64,000 bases of DNA. It comes from Mesostigma viride (taxonomy: Eukaryota > Streptophyta > Mesostigmatophyceae > Mesostigmatales > Mesostigmataceae). The translations under genes and the position numbers were made by a program. Of the stretch, positions 32,015-43,918 are shown one piece after another (within the stretch, counting starts at the first letter, position 1; every line of letters begins with the position of its first letter). The stretch is taken from positions 1 through 64,000 of the forward strand of contig RPFO01000876.1 of assembly GCA_009746045.1 (NCBI GenBank), given 5' to 3'. A model generated the notes under the pieces. That model was not told where the DNA came from. It searched no databases and was given only the letters and a program-made list of their open reading frames with translations.

Positions 32015-35000
32015 CTACTGGCGGTTGTCAACGTAGTCTGCCAAGAACTCGTCCAATCCCTTGATATAGTTGTGAGGGTCCACCCACTCGATCCCATTGT
32101 GGTCTGCCCCTGGCACGGTTAGAAACCTGCGCAAAACGATCCCCACAATGGAGGCCAGGAATGCGCACGAAAAAAAATGGGATGCCCAAAGCGCAAGAGA
32201 ACAAAGCCTCAACAAAAGGAAGGAATAAAGCCAGCAGGTCGTGCAGAAGTGAAGCACAGCATGTCTTGTTATCAGATGGCTGCTCCTCAGCATTTGCAAA
32301 TTTGAAGTTATGAACACACAAAAGAAAGCATCCCTCATGCAAAGCATGATGCTCAAGGGCAAGAAACTGTGAACTAGCATTCACCCGCACCACCCCATCA
32401 ACGGGTTCCAACGTCCCCACGACTCCTCCCGAAACTTCTCACATCGGTCCCTCATGATTGACTATCCCGCGCAACGTTTGGGAACACTGAACAGTGTTGA
32501 GACAGTGTCAGGCAGCAAACAATCTCTATGCGCACAAAGCTACTAGTTAGCTTTTTCCCAATGCAAGCCTGGACAATGATCAACCCTTCATACCCTGTTG
32601 TTTCCTCATCAATTGCGCACCGCCTGATAAAAATGCTCCAACTCACCTGTCTGATCCATTACCTGCCTTGTGCCCGCCCCGCACGCCCGCCCACTCGCCC
32701 GCCCACCCGCCCGCCCACCCGCCCGGTTCGTTGGCTGCTTTGTACAACCCCTGACCACCTTTTCGGTTCGTTGGCTGCTTTGTACAACCCCCAGCCACCT
32801 TTTCGGTTCGTTGGCTACTTTGTAGAGTCCGTACTCACCTCTTTGGTTCGTTGGCTGCTTTGTAGAGCTGCTGGCCCAGCGAGTAGGGTACAATACTGTC
32901 CTCGTCACCGTGGATGAAGAAGATGGGCGCGTTGACCTGGCGACACGTGAAGGTTGACAAGCCGAGCACAACCCATATATTACGTTTGTCCCTGAGTGCA
33001 TGGTGGAGGTTGCACATATGTGTGTATGTGCGCATACGCATGTGCGTACGTATGTGCGTACCGCGTACGTATGTGTGTTGTGTGTTGTGTGTTGTGTGTT
33101 GTGTGTTGTGTGTTGTGTGTGGTGTGTTGTGTGTTGTGTGTTGTGTGTTGTGTGTGGTGTGTGGTGTGTTGTGTGTTGTGTGTTGTGTGTTGTGTGTTGT
33201 GTGTTGTGTGTTGTGTGTTGTGTGTTGTGTGTTGTGTGTTGTGTGTTGTGTGTTGTGTGTTGTGTGTTGTGTGTTGTGTGTTGTGTGTTGTGTGTTGTGT
33301 GTTTTGTGTTGTGTGGTGTGTGTTGGTGGTGGGGGGGTGCGCGCATGTGTGGGAAGACACAAAAAACTCCTGTGTTTGTGCACGTTGGCATGCGCACGTA
33401 CACATGCGCACACAGGCCTGCTACCCCGGTGCAACCTAGTGCACCCACAATCAGAGGATCCCTATCTCGACCTCCATTCATGGTGGATTCTTGACTCTCT
33501 CAAATGTGCCTGCTCCTCGAACCCCCCATCCCCCAGACACATCTCCCCACCAATCCACCACAGCCTGCCAAGCACTGACTCTCACGCACAATTGCCATCA
33601 CCCTCTCTAGTCTCTAAAAATGTTTCACAGGGAGCACACACATACCCACTGACACCTACAGCACCCCTACCAACTCCTCCTCCACCCCCCCCCCCCCCCG
33701 GGCCCACCCCACCCACTGCCCATCCACCTGGCTGTCAGCGTTCAGGGACATGCTCCCAGCCTGCGCACGTCAGCAGGCACACCTATCCATCGCCAGCAAT
33801 ATCCGCTGCCTATAACATGCCACCACAGCCTGCGTGCGCATCGCGGTGGATGCGCGCTATCGACGCGTAGCGGTGCAGGCACGCAACCGTTGCAAGCATC
33901 ATGTGCACGCCTCGGTGGCCAGCATACGAGCACGTACGCGGTGGATGCGCGATAGCGACTCGTAGCGGTCCATCAGCAGCTGGCGCACGGGTAGGAAGGG
34001 GTACACGTCGGCCGCCACATCTGTAATGGACGTGAACGCGCACTGTGTGAGGGGGGGTTGCGGGGGGAGGAAGGGGGGGGATGATGGCGGTATGCACACG
34101 CGCACAGACACAAAAGTACGTTACGGACACCACAATAGGGTGATGGATGTGAACACGCACTGCTTGCAGTAGGAGGATTAGACGGGGGTAACACCACACA
34201 CAGATATACAGGGAATAGGAATGACATACTAATGATGATATACTACTAAGATATTACTACAATGATACAACCATAATGCAATAATATAATGGATTAGGAA
34301 CAGGAATAATTTACTGCGATAACAATAATGTTGTAGGAACGACACAACGTAGGAAAAACGGTGGTGGATGCGAATGATAGCCACGGCGTGTACACACGTG
34401 CAAACTCATGGGTGAGTGTATATGAATATACTAGTATGAGAGTCTTGTCTTGTCTTAGGATGAGTGGCGTGAGTTAATAAACGAATGGACCTCTCAATGC
34501 TCAATGGCCTAACGCATGTGTTTATTACAATAAATCACAAGCCCCGCACCCAACGTGCACAAGGGCATTTAGCATTGTCGACAAGCAACGCCCTGCCTGG
34601 CCGCCACGTCTGGAGCAGCCGACAGTGGCCGTTGGGCTCTGTGGTGCAGCCTGAGTGGCGCGACGCCACTGCTAGACTCTCAGGACCTTAGTCCAACATC
34701 CGACACCTCAATGTCAGTCCCGAGTGGGTACTGGCGACGCCGTACCGCCAATCCTACTTGGGTACTGGCGTCCGTCACCAGGACTCGGCTATCGAATAGT
34801 CTAGCCTGCCGAATCACATATAGCCGGGACTTCTGACCGAGCCTACACGTGCGAAACCCCAGATAGCACATTGCTATCTGGTACTTAGCCTATGTCCACG
34901 ACTAGAGGCTAACTGCGTGGCCTTGCAAGGGTGCTTACCAATGGGAGCAGCACCTGACACTGGCGGTACTAAAAATTTTGATCGCAGCGATCTAGCACGT

Positions 35001-38000
35001 GGGTGCGCAGAGCAGGCGTTTGTGAGCAGGCATATGTGTGAGGGGCGGGGCGGTGCCGCGGTGGCATGACAACCCTAACCATGCTTCCTGGCCTGGCAGC
35101 TCGCAACAACAGCCCCCAGGGGTAGAGACCACGGAGGCAAGCATAAGCACCGGCTGGGAGGAGAGTTGAGCAGTATGTGAGGCAGATGGCAACAGTGGGG
35201 GAAAGATTTCAGAGCAAACACATCATTCCTTTGAACCCACATATAAGAGCGTCGACCCTACAGCCTCCTTCTTCAAGCACTAGTTGGTGCTTCTTGGAAG
35301 CAAGCCATAACCTCTGCGAAACACGCCAACATTCCGCAGGCACAACACAGTACGGTATCTACCAACAAGCGCGCCATCTTCCATGTTCTCTTCCATATTC
35401 TCTTCCATATTCTCTTCCATAATCATGAAATGAACACGAAACGGAACCTCTACCTGCATCCAGGGTGATGCAAAATTTTCCACCCGCGTACAACACCTGC
35501 CACCCACAGCCACCTGTCATGCCCCAGCAGTGTAGGTGGTTCAAGCTGCAACGCGCAGAGGGCATAAACAGGGGTTGCAAGCAACCTTCACATCCCCGCA
35601 GAGAGCAGGACGCCGGCAACAACTGCCCAAGGTGGCAGCATACGATGAGCAGCCACTATGGCAAGGGACTGGCAGCAGAACCAGCCAGCGCTGATAGGCC
35701 CTGCATCCACGTGCTACCGATCCATGCACACCGGTTGCGGGACCGTGCCCACCTGCATGATCATCCCTTCGGGGGGCGACTTGACCGCCAGTGTGGTCGC
35801 GACACCTGTCCCGATGGATTCCCCCACGTAGATCACCGCGGGCGACAGTGACGTGGCGGCTGCCGTGGATGATGACGTGTCAACCTGGCCCTGCCCCTGC
35901 CCCTGGCCCTCATCCACCCTGGGCAAACTGGCCACATCCTGCGTCAGCCTCACCCGCACCCACTTGGCGGCGGCCTCCGCATCCGCGGCAAACCCTTTCT
36001 CGCTCGGGCTGCCTTTGTTGCCGCCGTACCCCCGGTAGTCGATGATGGCCACCGCCACGCCCAGCCCCTCACGTAGCAGCCGCAGCCACGGCAGCCGGTC
36101 CTGTGTGAGCGCAAGGTAGAGAGACGGGCAGGTGAGGATGCCAGTATGTGTGACGATGCAATGCAGTGACAGCAGAAAACAGGCCGCGACCAGGAATTAG
36201 ATGGCAAAACAAACCACCAGACACGGACAAGTGCAAGTGCCTGAGCACAGTATACGGATTGTAATGGACATGTGTTTGGACACGCACTTGGACATGCCTG
36301 CGATCGCCATGTGGGGACTGTGACGAGTGCGTGCCACGAGCAAAAAAAACGAGTCACGCTAATGAAGCGCCAGTTTGGCTGCAGGGTCCAACATGGTGGT
36401 TGCTAGCATGGTGGTGGGTGCTAGTTGGCAAGTGGATGCAGGCACACCTCACGCTGGTCCGCCATGATGTGCGACACTTGGCACCATGATGTGGACACAG
36501 CGCGAGCGGGAATGTGGACAGGAGGGTGGCTGCGTGGCAGCGGCTGAGCCTGCTTTCCCGCCAACCTGCCTGGATGCTGGGCGCGAACACGCACGTGGCT
36601 GATGGCAGAGCCATCCTGGTGGCAAGATCGGCAACGGATTCCTCTGCCATGTGTCACCGCTCCCAGCCACTGCTCCTACTTGAGATAGTTTCAGGCTAGC
36701 AGCTCGCTGCAAGAACGCGCCCGCTACAATCCATGAACTACCATCTTCCCCCTCGACACATACAGAGCGCGTGCCAGCATTCCCCCCTACCGCGCGGGTG
36801 CCAGCATTGCCCTCTACCGTGCGCGTGCCAGCACTGCCCCCTGCCGCGCGCGTGCCAGCACTGCCCTCTACCGCGCGCGTGCCAGCACTGCCCCGTACCG
36901 CGCGCGTGCCAGCACTGCCCCGTACCGCGCGTGTGCCAGCAATGCCCCCTACCATGCGCGTGCCAGCATTCCCCCCTACCGTGCGGGTGCCAGCACTGCC
37001 CCCTACCGCGCGGGTGCCAGCACTGCCCCGTGCACGTGCCAGCATTGGCCCCTACCGCGCGTGTGCCAGCACTGCCCCCTACCGCGCGCGTGCCAGCACT
37101 GCCCCCTACCATGCGCGTGCCAGCACGGCCCCCTACCGTGCACGTGCCAGCATTCCCCCCTACCGCGCGCGTGCCAGCATTGGCCCCTACCGCGCGTGTG
37201 CCAGCACTGCCCCCTACCGCGCGCGTGCCAGCACTGCCCCCTACCATGCGCGTGCCAGCACTGCCCCCTACCATGCGCGTGCCAGCACGGCCCCCTACCG
37301 TGCACTGGCCAGCATTCCCCCCTACCGCGCGCATGCCAGCATTGCCCTCTACCGCGCGCGTGCCAGCATCGCTCCCTACCGCGCGCGTGCCAGCATTGCC
37401 GTGGAAGACAAGCAGCGCGGTGGCTGCCCGCCGCTGGGCCTTGGCGTCCAGTGAGCGTTGGGCCCCGCCATAGTTGGCGGTGGGTGGCTTGGGCGCGGGC
37501 CAGTAGTAGGCGCGCAGCTGCAGGCCGTCGGACGTGTCCACCTGGTAAGGAGGGAGGAATGGGAGCGGGGGGCGAGGAAATATGAGCGCTGGGTAGGTGA
37601 TGCCAGGGGCAGGTGCCAGTAGAAGCCATGATGCATCGGTGTGGCTGACGTTCCTAGCGCCACCGTTCAGGACTTGTGCTCATATTAGCCGGGCTGTCTA
37701 GTCTCGCCTTGCCAAGTACTCGCTACTCAGCCACGTCCACCCCAGTGCGTCGAAGGTGGAGAGCTGCGTGCAAGCGACTCTAAGATGGGGAAGCTTGCAC
37801 ATAGCTCTACGCGGTCCATTGGGGAAGCAAAATAAGAAACAGGCAGGGAACAGGGAAGTCGTTTTCATTGGAGAAAGGCGGGCTGATGTTGAGGAGCAGG
37901 CTTGATATTGAGGAGCAGGAGTGTCGGCTTGCGGATGGGGAGCTTGAGGGCCGCTGGGTCATCCCAATTTGGCGGGAGGGACGGCGAAGGAGGCGTGATC

Positions 38001-38749
38001 CTTTGGTTGCCGACGTGGCTGATGGATTGGTCGCCCAATGGCTACTGTAAGGGGCAGCACCAGGGTGATCAGCTAACAATCCAGGCCAGCTGACAGTTCT
38101 CCTCTCTCAGTCGACTGCAAAGATATGCTGCTGTGGCATTTGCCAAAAAGGTGTAATCTCCCAACCCCTTTGCCAGGCCTCCTTAACTTCCGCAAAGAGA
38201 CAAAACAAAATATTGGCAATACTATGGACGGTACTAACACAAGACTGAAAAGATTAGGCTACAATAGGAACAAATTCAGATTGCAACGCCCGGCCTTGAC
38301 ATCATGGAGAGTACCATGTGCTCTTCAATGGAGTTGTAGGGAGGAGGAAGATTGCCAACGTTCTCCGGAGCGGCAGGGCCGATGTTCGGAAAGTACATTA
38401 GTTTGCGTTGCAGGCTGTACGCAAGTACGCATATTCCACCGAAAATAATTGCGACCGTAGCAGTCGCCTTCCCAACGGCGCCCATGAAGCCGGCACTCGC
38501 AACAGTCGAGACGCGGAAACCTCTTGTGCCGTCAACCTTTACTGGTGAAACTTTCCCAGGCTTGTTGCCAAAAGGCATGGCAATCAGCGGTACACGCTGC
38601 AGGCCAAGCTTCGATTGGGCGTCAGAATGACCTGCGAATAACCGTGCTGAAGGCCGGCTCTGGAGACGTGAGGATACTTGCACGACACCCCGACTTGGCC
38701 AAGCAGCTGCGTGGAAGCCAATTGAGCTTCTACATGCAAACTGAAACAT
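32015..38749 (-). CDS. Alpha/beta hydrolase, BEM46/ABHD13-like, six exons
   Basis: Membrane-anchored serine hydrolase; natural substrate unknown. Exons on the minus strand: 38749-38315, 37541-37380, 36100-35753, 34042-33938, 32936-32839 and 32126-32015, total 1260 nt, 419 residues, all phases consistent. An in-frame TGA lies just upstream of the ATG. Residues 1-95 are a basic, Ser-rich leader that may be a targeting peptide. A membrane segment follows (TVAIIFGGICVLAYSLQRKL). Then come LVFHGNAG (oxyanion region), DYRGYGGNKGSPSEKG, YVGESIGTG with nucleophile Ser294, HGDEDSIVP with Asp363, and GADHNG with His392. The GQGQGQGQ stretch is an insertion in a loop. Introns are long (up to 1.9 kb) and three begin with copies of their own donor sequence. 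BEM46 members in fungi and plants affect growth polarity and wall development, but function here is not shown. Confidence 0.92.
32724..32880 (-). repeat. 40-bp array of exon 5 end plus donor
   Basis: On the minus strand the end of hydrolase exon 5 (coding YKAANEPK) and its donor GTGAGT are followed by three further copies of AAAGNAGCCAACGAACC, each with a following GGTGG donor-like string, at a 40-41 bp period. The array then runs into a CCCGCCCA repeat at 32680-32724. Since 40 is not a multiple of 3, use of a downstream donor would change the frame. Confidence 0.88.
33073..33330. repeat. (GTGTTGT)n heptamer array
   Basis: About 35 units of a 7-bp motif, with GTGTGGT variants, inside the intron between hydrolase exons 4 and 5. 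The long cysteine/valine or histidine/threonine frames here are repeat artefacts. TG/CA-rich sequence continues to 33420. Confidence 0.95.
33835..33975 (-). repeat. Duplicated end of hydrolase exon 4 and donor
   Basis: The exon 4 end (CGCTACGAGTCGCTATCGC then GCATCCACCGC with donor GTACGT) recurs 95 bp further into the intron as CGCTACGCGTCGATAGCGC then GCATCCACCGCGATGCG, where the donor GT is lost. The acceptor side of exon 4 also has a partial copy near 34141-34166. Confidence 0.8.
34430..35440. other. Intron 3 content of hydrolase gene
   Basis: Intron 34043-35752. It contains a unique GC-balanced block at 34480-34930 that may be an unrecognised insertion (AATAAA near 34476) and a 12-bp repeat TCTTCCATATTC of about four units at 35378-35423. 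No exon or RNA gene is seen. Confidence 0.5.
36765..37400 (-). repeat. 27-bp array of exon 2 end plus donor (about 23 units)
   Basis: The minus-strand unit encodes GNAGTRA and then the donor GTAGGG or GTAGAG. The exon-proximal copy (37380 and above) is the real end of hydrolase exon 2, within the conserved HGNAG motif. About 22 more units follow in the intron, with few differences. One unit near 37028 is short. Every unit is 27 bp and stop-free, so alternative donors would keep frame. Confidence 0.93.
37664..38314. other. Hydrolase intron 1 content
   Basis: Part of intron 37542-38314. Unique sequence with a short near-duplication of GGAGCAGGCTTGATATTGAGGAGCAGG type at 37890-37925. No gene is seen. 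Confidence 0.5.
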
Positions 38750-39514
38750 TGTCTGCACCGCTCATTCCAAACCTAAGAAACCTTCTGCGTGCTGGATTGG
38801 AGCTGGCGAATGGCTTGCATAAATTCCTCCATGCTTGGTCCCGCTTACTGCAAGACCGGGCCGTGCAAAATGCCAAAAGTTTAGGCAGGATGACACGGCA
38901 GTGTGACACGTGGCCCTCGGACGTGCGTGGTCCCGCGGGAAACGGTGACCCTCGCGAGTCGCGACTGAAAGAACCAGCCCTGAGCAGTGAGCTTTCGCAG
39001 GGTCCAAATCTGTTGCATCCAGGTGCATCATTCATCAATCGTTGTTGTTGTTGTTGTTGCCCACGCCGCACATTGGTCAATATATGCCCCTGTGAAATCC
39101 GCGGGAACGCGTCGACAACCGTACAGTAAGGTGCGAAAGTGTTAAACCCCGGGCGAAACCCAACGCAGCGCGTGCAGCACAGGCGGGGAAACAGGTCGAA
39201 GAGCACAGGAGGAACAACGAACGTCGGAAGGCACTAGGATAGCGATAGCGTGTGTTGGATGGATTTATATGCAGGAGACTGCTGTATCAACTGTTGGCCT
39301 TCAAGAGACGACTATGCATGCACATCTTGTCATATTGAATCATCCCTCTGTCCATGTGTTCGCATGGGTGCATGATACTACGAGATGTCCGCAACTCTTG
39401 CCTCAACGACCAAGGTAAACCGGTGTCACGTCATTAGGGGTAGTTTTACATACTGCATTCGTTTTATCGGTTAGTGGGTAGTCAAATCCTCTGTTCTGGC
39501 TATAATACCACAAA
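38750..39514. other. Divergent promoter region, hydrolase / mannanase
   Basis: 765 bp between the ATG of the minus-strand hydrolase and the ATG of the plus-strand mannanase. It contains a GTT trinucleotide run (39041-39058). No TATA or other site can be assigned with confidence. Confidence 0.5.
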
Positions 39515-42500
39515 ATGTTGTTGCCCACTCAACCGCCTCTTCGAGCGAGAAGCCCACATCAAATGGAGGCGTCGTCCAGCACCGCGTGCAATGAGGAAGG
39601 GATTCAGGAATACGACAAGCTGTTGAGTCAACGAGGCGCGTGGTTTGAAGCAACCGGACGCAGACAGAGATGCGTGCACTTTTCGGTACTTGGGGGCGTT
39701 TTCGTCTTGCTGATCGTCGGTATGGTCCGTAATTTCGTATTAAGGGCCCAGAACGGCGGCGACGACGGTTCTGGGAGCGACGAAATCGGGCCAGGGGAGA
39801 TGTTCAACGGGATCAAGCGGGCGGGCTGCCAACTGGTTCTTCCCAACGGCGACCCCTTTTACTTCGTCGGCGCCAACTTCTGGTACGGGATGAACCTGGG
39901 CAGCAGCAACGGCGCGCGCGGCGGTGACCGCAAGCGGCTGCTCCGTGAGCTGGACGCGATGAAGGCCGCCGGCGTCCGCGTCCTGCGCGTGCTGGCCAGC
40001 AGCGAGGGCCCCGCGGACGCGCCGCAGCACCAGCGGTTGTTCCCCACGCTGCTCCTCTCGTCGCAGCTCAAGTACGACCCGGAGCTGCTGCAGGGGCTGG
40101 ACTTCCTTCTCAAGGAGATGCGCAAGCGTGGCATGTACGCGGTCATGGTGCTCAACGTACGTATATGCGCGTGTTATATATTATTTACGCAGCCACGGTG
40201 CTCAACATACCTATCGAGTGAGTCAGCTATCACTGTGTGCGTATACGCACAGCGGCACGTGTAGTGTACGCGCACCGTATACGCTCACACGGTATATGTA
40301 TTGTACGCGCACTGTATACGTACACACGGTATATGTAGTGTACGCGCACCGTATACGCACACACGGTATATGTAGTGTACGCGGTTGTGTGTTCAACGTA
40401 CGTTTTGCGGAGGGAGAAGCATATCCAGACCGCACATGGGGCAGCTCCCAACCCACTGTGTCCCTTGCATGAGAGTGCATCCGTGTAGCCAGGTGTAGTA
40501 CCCCTCCTTGCTGCGGGTGGATTCGATTACGGATGCCCCTTGTTGGTATGCCTTTTGCAAACCTGCGGGAACACCGCGCCGCGACAAGTGGGTACTTGTG
40601 GAACGCTGCAAGCCGTGACGCATGCACTTGAAGAAGAGAGAGGACGTCTCCTGACCACCCGTTGCAACATCATGCCCCACGCGAACCATCATCGCGCAGT
40701 GGCACGCACCTCATCATCTGCCAACGCGTCCTCTTGGGCGCCTTCCCCCGCAATCGTGCTTGTGCTTCCCCCCGGGCCCGGTCACCAGAACATGTGGTGG
40801 TGGAGCGGCGGGTGGGCGCAGTATGTCCACTGGGCAGAGAGCGAGCGGCGGCAGTCCCTCCCAGGCTCCGCCCAGGGTGCTGCCGGCGGCGGCGGTGGCA
40901 CGACCCCTGGTGACACATCCTGCTCCCACAGGGACGCTTCGGGCGCGTGCGTGCCGGGTGGTGGTGCAGACGCAAGCAGCAACGCACTGGGGGCAGGGGA
41001 GGCGATCCCTTACCCCGGTGTGGGCGGTGCGAGCTGGGCTGACTTTGAGGAGTATTCCATGCGCTTCCTGTCGGACAGCGTGGCGCAGGAGATCTTTCGC
41101 GCGCACGTGCGCTTCCTGCTCACGCGCACCAACTCGTTCACACAGCTGGCTTACAACCAGGACAAGACGATTCTGGCATGGGAGGTAAGGCCTGTGTGCG
41201 CGCGTGCGTGCGTGGGAGAGGGAGAGGGAGAGGGGAGGGGAATGGGCAGGGGGAGGGTAGGGGGAGGGGAGGGGGAGGGGGAGGGCAGGGGGAGGGAGGG
41301 GAGGGGGGGGGGGGGGGAGGGGAGGGGAGGGGGAGGGAGGGAGGGGAGGGGGAGGGGAGGGGGAGGGGAGGGGGAGGGGGAGGGGAGGGGAGGGGGAGGG
41401 GGAGGGGGAGGGGAGGGGAGGGGAGGGGGAGGGGAGGGGGGAGGGGGGGAGGGGGAGGGGGAGGGGGAGGGGAGGGGGAGGGGAGGGGGAGGGGAGGGAG
41501 AGGGGAAGGGAGAGGGAGGTGGGCACCAACCAGGAGATGAGGTGGGGGGGGAGTGGGGTGAAGGGGAAGGCATAACGGGAAAGAGATGGGGGGGGAAGGA
41601 GAAGGAGAGGCATTGGACGGCTGAGGCCAAAGGTGGAATGGGGAGGGGACGGGTAGGTTGGGGGGGCGGGAAGAGGCTCGGGGGAAGGGGAGGTAGCGGG
41701 GGAGGCAAGGCTGATGGCTGGTTGCCAGAGCGGTGGGTCATGGTCATGGGAGGGGCTCGGTTGATGTGCTCATGCAAATGCAACAAGGAGCCATGCACTC
41801 TCTGGGACGGGATGCAGTGTGCGCCATTTGGGTTTTGTGGGGATGCCCCTGTCCATGGCAGCGGCCACGCCATGCGCCACATCCTCTACTTGTACATGCG
41901 ACTAGCATGGCCTTAGCCTTGTTTGTCTTGCGTTGTTTGTGGTGGAAGGCGCTTCCATTGGAGCAAGCTGATGCTAAGTGGCGACACACCAATGGATGCT
42001 TGCCCCGCGGATCCGCTGGTGCGCCAGGGAGTAGCGGTTGGAGTGGTGCGAGTAGGCATGGGCTGGAGTGGGGCGTTATCGATGCCTATTGGCGTGGTCA
42101 GAAAAGTTGGTTGCTGGCACCCGGTAGGCTTGTGTTGGGCACCATTTCATGACAAGGCAGTGCATACCCCTAGGGGAGCTGGTGATGGAGTTTATTCTGG
42201 TGGCGTCAAACGGTGCTGATGGTAGCATGCCCCAGTGGCTTTATCTGATGGCGTTGGCCTGCGTGGCTGGCACAGGATCCCGATGGCGCCCCACATCGTG
42301 GCCGCTGGCACGGGATCGCACAGGTCCATCACAGCAGCATGCCGGCCCATGATGACAAGGTCAGCCCTGGCCTTTGTATGCGCGTGACATGTCAAAGCGG
42401 AGATTGACCACCGGCGTGTCTATCTGTTCCCGCTGCCCTGCCTCTGAATAATGTCGTCCGCAGCTGGCCAACGAGCCGCGGGGCCCCTCCAAGGCACCCT

Positions 42501-43676
42501 GGCTGCTGGACTCTTGGATCCAGGACACGTCCCAGCTTCTGCGCCAGCTGACGCGGCAGCTGGTCACCACGGGGTCAGAGGGCGACACGCCCTGGCCCGA
42601 GGAATCAGGTATCGACATCGCCCGCAACCACGCGCACGTGGGGGTGGACTACGTGACGCTGCACCTGTGGGTGCAGAACTGGGGGTGGTTCGACCCCAGC
42701 AATGGCACCGAGGACCACTTCCAGGAAGCAGGTGGGCTGTTTTTAGCGCGATGCTCACCCTAGGAGTTGCTCGCTGCCGCCACGGGATCTAGAGTGCTAT
42801 CGTGTTATTTGGTTGACCTGTCAGCAATTTTTCTGGTGTTGTGACTAGAGCTGATTGACTCATGCATTGCTTGCAATCAACCACATCGCTGCGTTAAATC
42901 GCACATAAGCTGAGCCGGGCGTGCATGCATGCATTTTTTGCGTGATGTTTCGGGGCAATTCACAGGCATTCAAGGCACGCGGGGTTGGTTTATGCCGTCA
43001 CCCGTCAACCTGGCCGCCTACTCTGCCAATCGGTGAACAGCTTGCTGCCCCTCACAGTTAGGTTTAGTTACAGAGTGCCTTGTAGTTAGGCCTCGCACTC
43101 AGCACCGGCACTTCTGTTGACCTCAGCACTCTGTGTGCATGTGTGGCACTGGCTGTGGCTGGCTCTTGGCCGGCGATGCGGCCGGCTACTGACATGCACT
43201 TTGGCCTACCTCGCTTGCCCCCTGCCCCTTTGGCCATGCCTGTGACTGTCCACACAGTACAACAAGGCAAGCGGTACCTGCACGAGATGCTCGACAAGTC
43301 CAGGGCACTCAACAAACCGGTCGTGTTGGAGGAGTTTGGCATGGCGCGCGATGGGGGTTTGCTGACGACCGACGCGGCAGCAGTCAGCAACCGCGACCGC
43401 TACTTCCAGGCAATCCTCGACGAGGTGGCCGCGTCAGCGCGCCAGGGGGACTGTCTGGCAGGGGGCATATTTTGGGCGTGGGGAGGGGAGGGCATGCCGG
43501 CTGGGCCCGCTTGGGTGGACGGTCACCGGGCGTCCGGTAAGGAATGGACCGGGGATCCCCCCCATGAGCCGCAGGGATGGTACAGTGTGTTTATGTCGGA
43601 TACGAGCACGCTGGCCGTCTTGGATGATGTAGCGTCAAAGGTTTCCGGTGCTGCCAAATACGCGGTGCACCCATGA
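39515..43676 (+). CDS. Mannan endo-1,4-beta-mannosidase (GH5), four exons
   Basis: Glycoside hydrolase family 5 (subfamily 7-like) cleaving beta-1,4-mannan. Exons 39515-40156, 40789-41184, 42464-42731 and 43258-43676 sum to 1725 nt, 574 residues, with consistent phases. An N-terminal anchor (HFSVLGGVFVLLIVGMV, about residues 56-72) suggests type II membrane or secretory targeting. Motifs in order: FYFVGANFWYGMNL, GVRVLRVLASSEG, MYAVMVLN joined to NMWWWSGGWAQYVHW, FTQLAYNQDKTILAWE joined to LANEPRG (acid/base Glu350), HVGVDYVTLHLWVQNWGWFD, and VVLEEFG (nucleophile Glu461), then GGIFWAWGGEG. A Gly/Ser-rich insertion follows WAES in exon 2. Introns carry minisatellites and a 0.3-kb polypurine tract. 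Role could be wall or storage mannan turnover. Confidence 0.93.
40190..40400. repeat. 37-bp palindromic minisatellite in mannanase intron 1
   Basis: About three full units containing GTACGCGCACCGTATACG and CACACGGTATATGTA; each unit is itself partly palindromic. Ahead of it, CGGTGCTCAACATAC at 40193-40207 copies the exon 1 end and donor region (ATGGTGCTCAACGTACGT at 40145-40162). Confidence 0.85.
41216..41520. repeat. GGGGA / GGGGGA polypurine tract
   Basis: About 300 bp of G-rich purine repeat immediately after the exon 2 donor of the mannanase gene. G-richness continues in looser form to 41710. The long Gly/Arg/Glu frame through it is intronic. Confidence 0.95.
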
Positions 43677-43799
43677 AGGGGCCAGCCACTGCCTCAGTGG
43701 CACTGTACAAGCGCGCGTGCCGTCACCTTGGTCGGATACTTCTACTAGCCCGCAATCACCTAAGGTGATGGGCGCATTTCACCCTCATGCGCCGCTGTA

Positions 43800-43906
43800 T
43801 ATCGTGTCGAATATCAAAGAGACAACCAGTGCAGGCCAGAAATCTGGAAGAATCCGGACCATGGTAGCTCGAGCCTGCTGTTATCTTACCCGCATGTGAC
43901 AAGGGC
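43800..43906 (-). mobile_element. Repeat D fragment
   Basis: Reverse-oriented D end: TATCAAAGAGACAACC, CAGGCCAGAAATCTGG, ATCCGGACCATGGTAGCTCG and TGCTGTTATCTTACCCGC. A LINE A copy is inserted right beside it. Confidence 0.8.
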
Positions 43907-43918
43907 GAGTTTGACAAT

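Noticed and set aside
32609-33870. Long frames rich in Thr/His/Asn and Cys/Val
   Set aside because: They read through the 7-bp array inside a hydrolase intron; real exon 5 lies at 32839-32936.
36733-37541. Several 200-270 codon frames with a 9-residue period
   Set aside because: They are the 27-bp donor array read in all frames. Only 37380-37541 is exon.
38730-39206. 158-codon minus-strand frame upstream of the hydrolase
   Set aside because: It overlaps the hydrolase start in another frame, shows no domain, and an in-frame TGA precedes the real ATG at 38749.
40540-41916. 458-codon frame rich in Gly/Arg/Glu
   Set aside because: Exon 2 of the mannanase (40789-41184) is real; the remainder is intron and polypurine tract past a GTAAGG donor.
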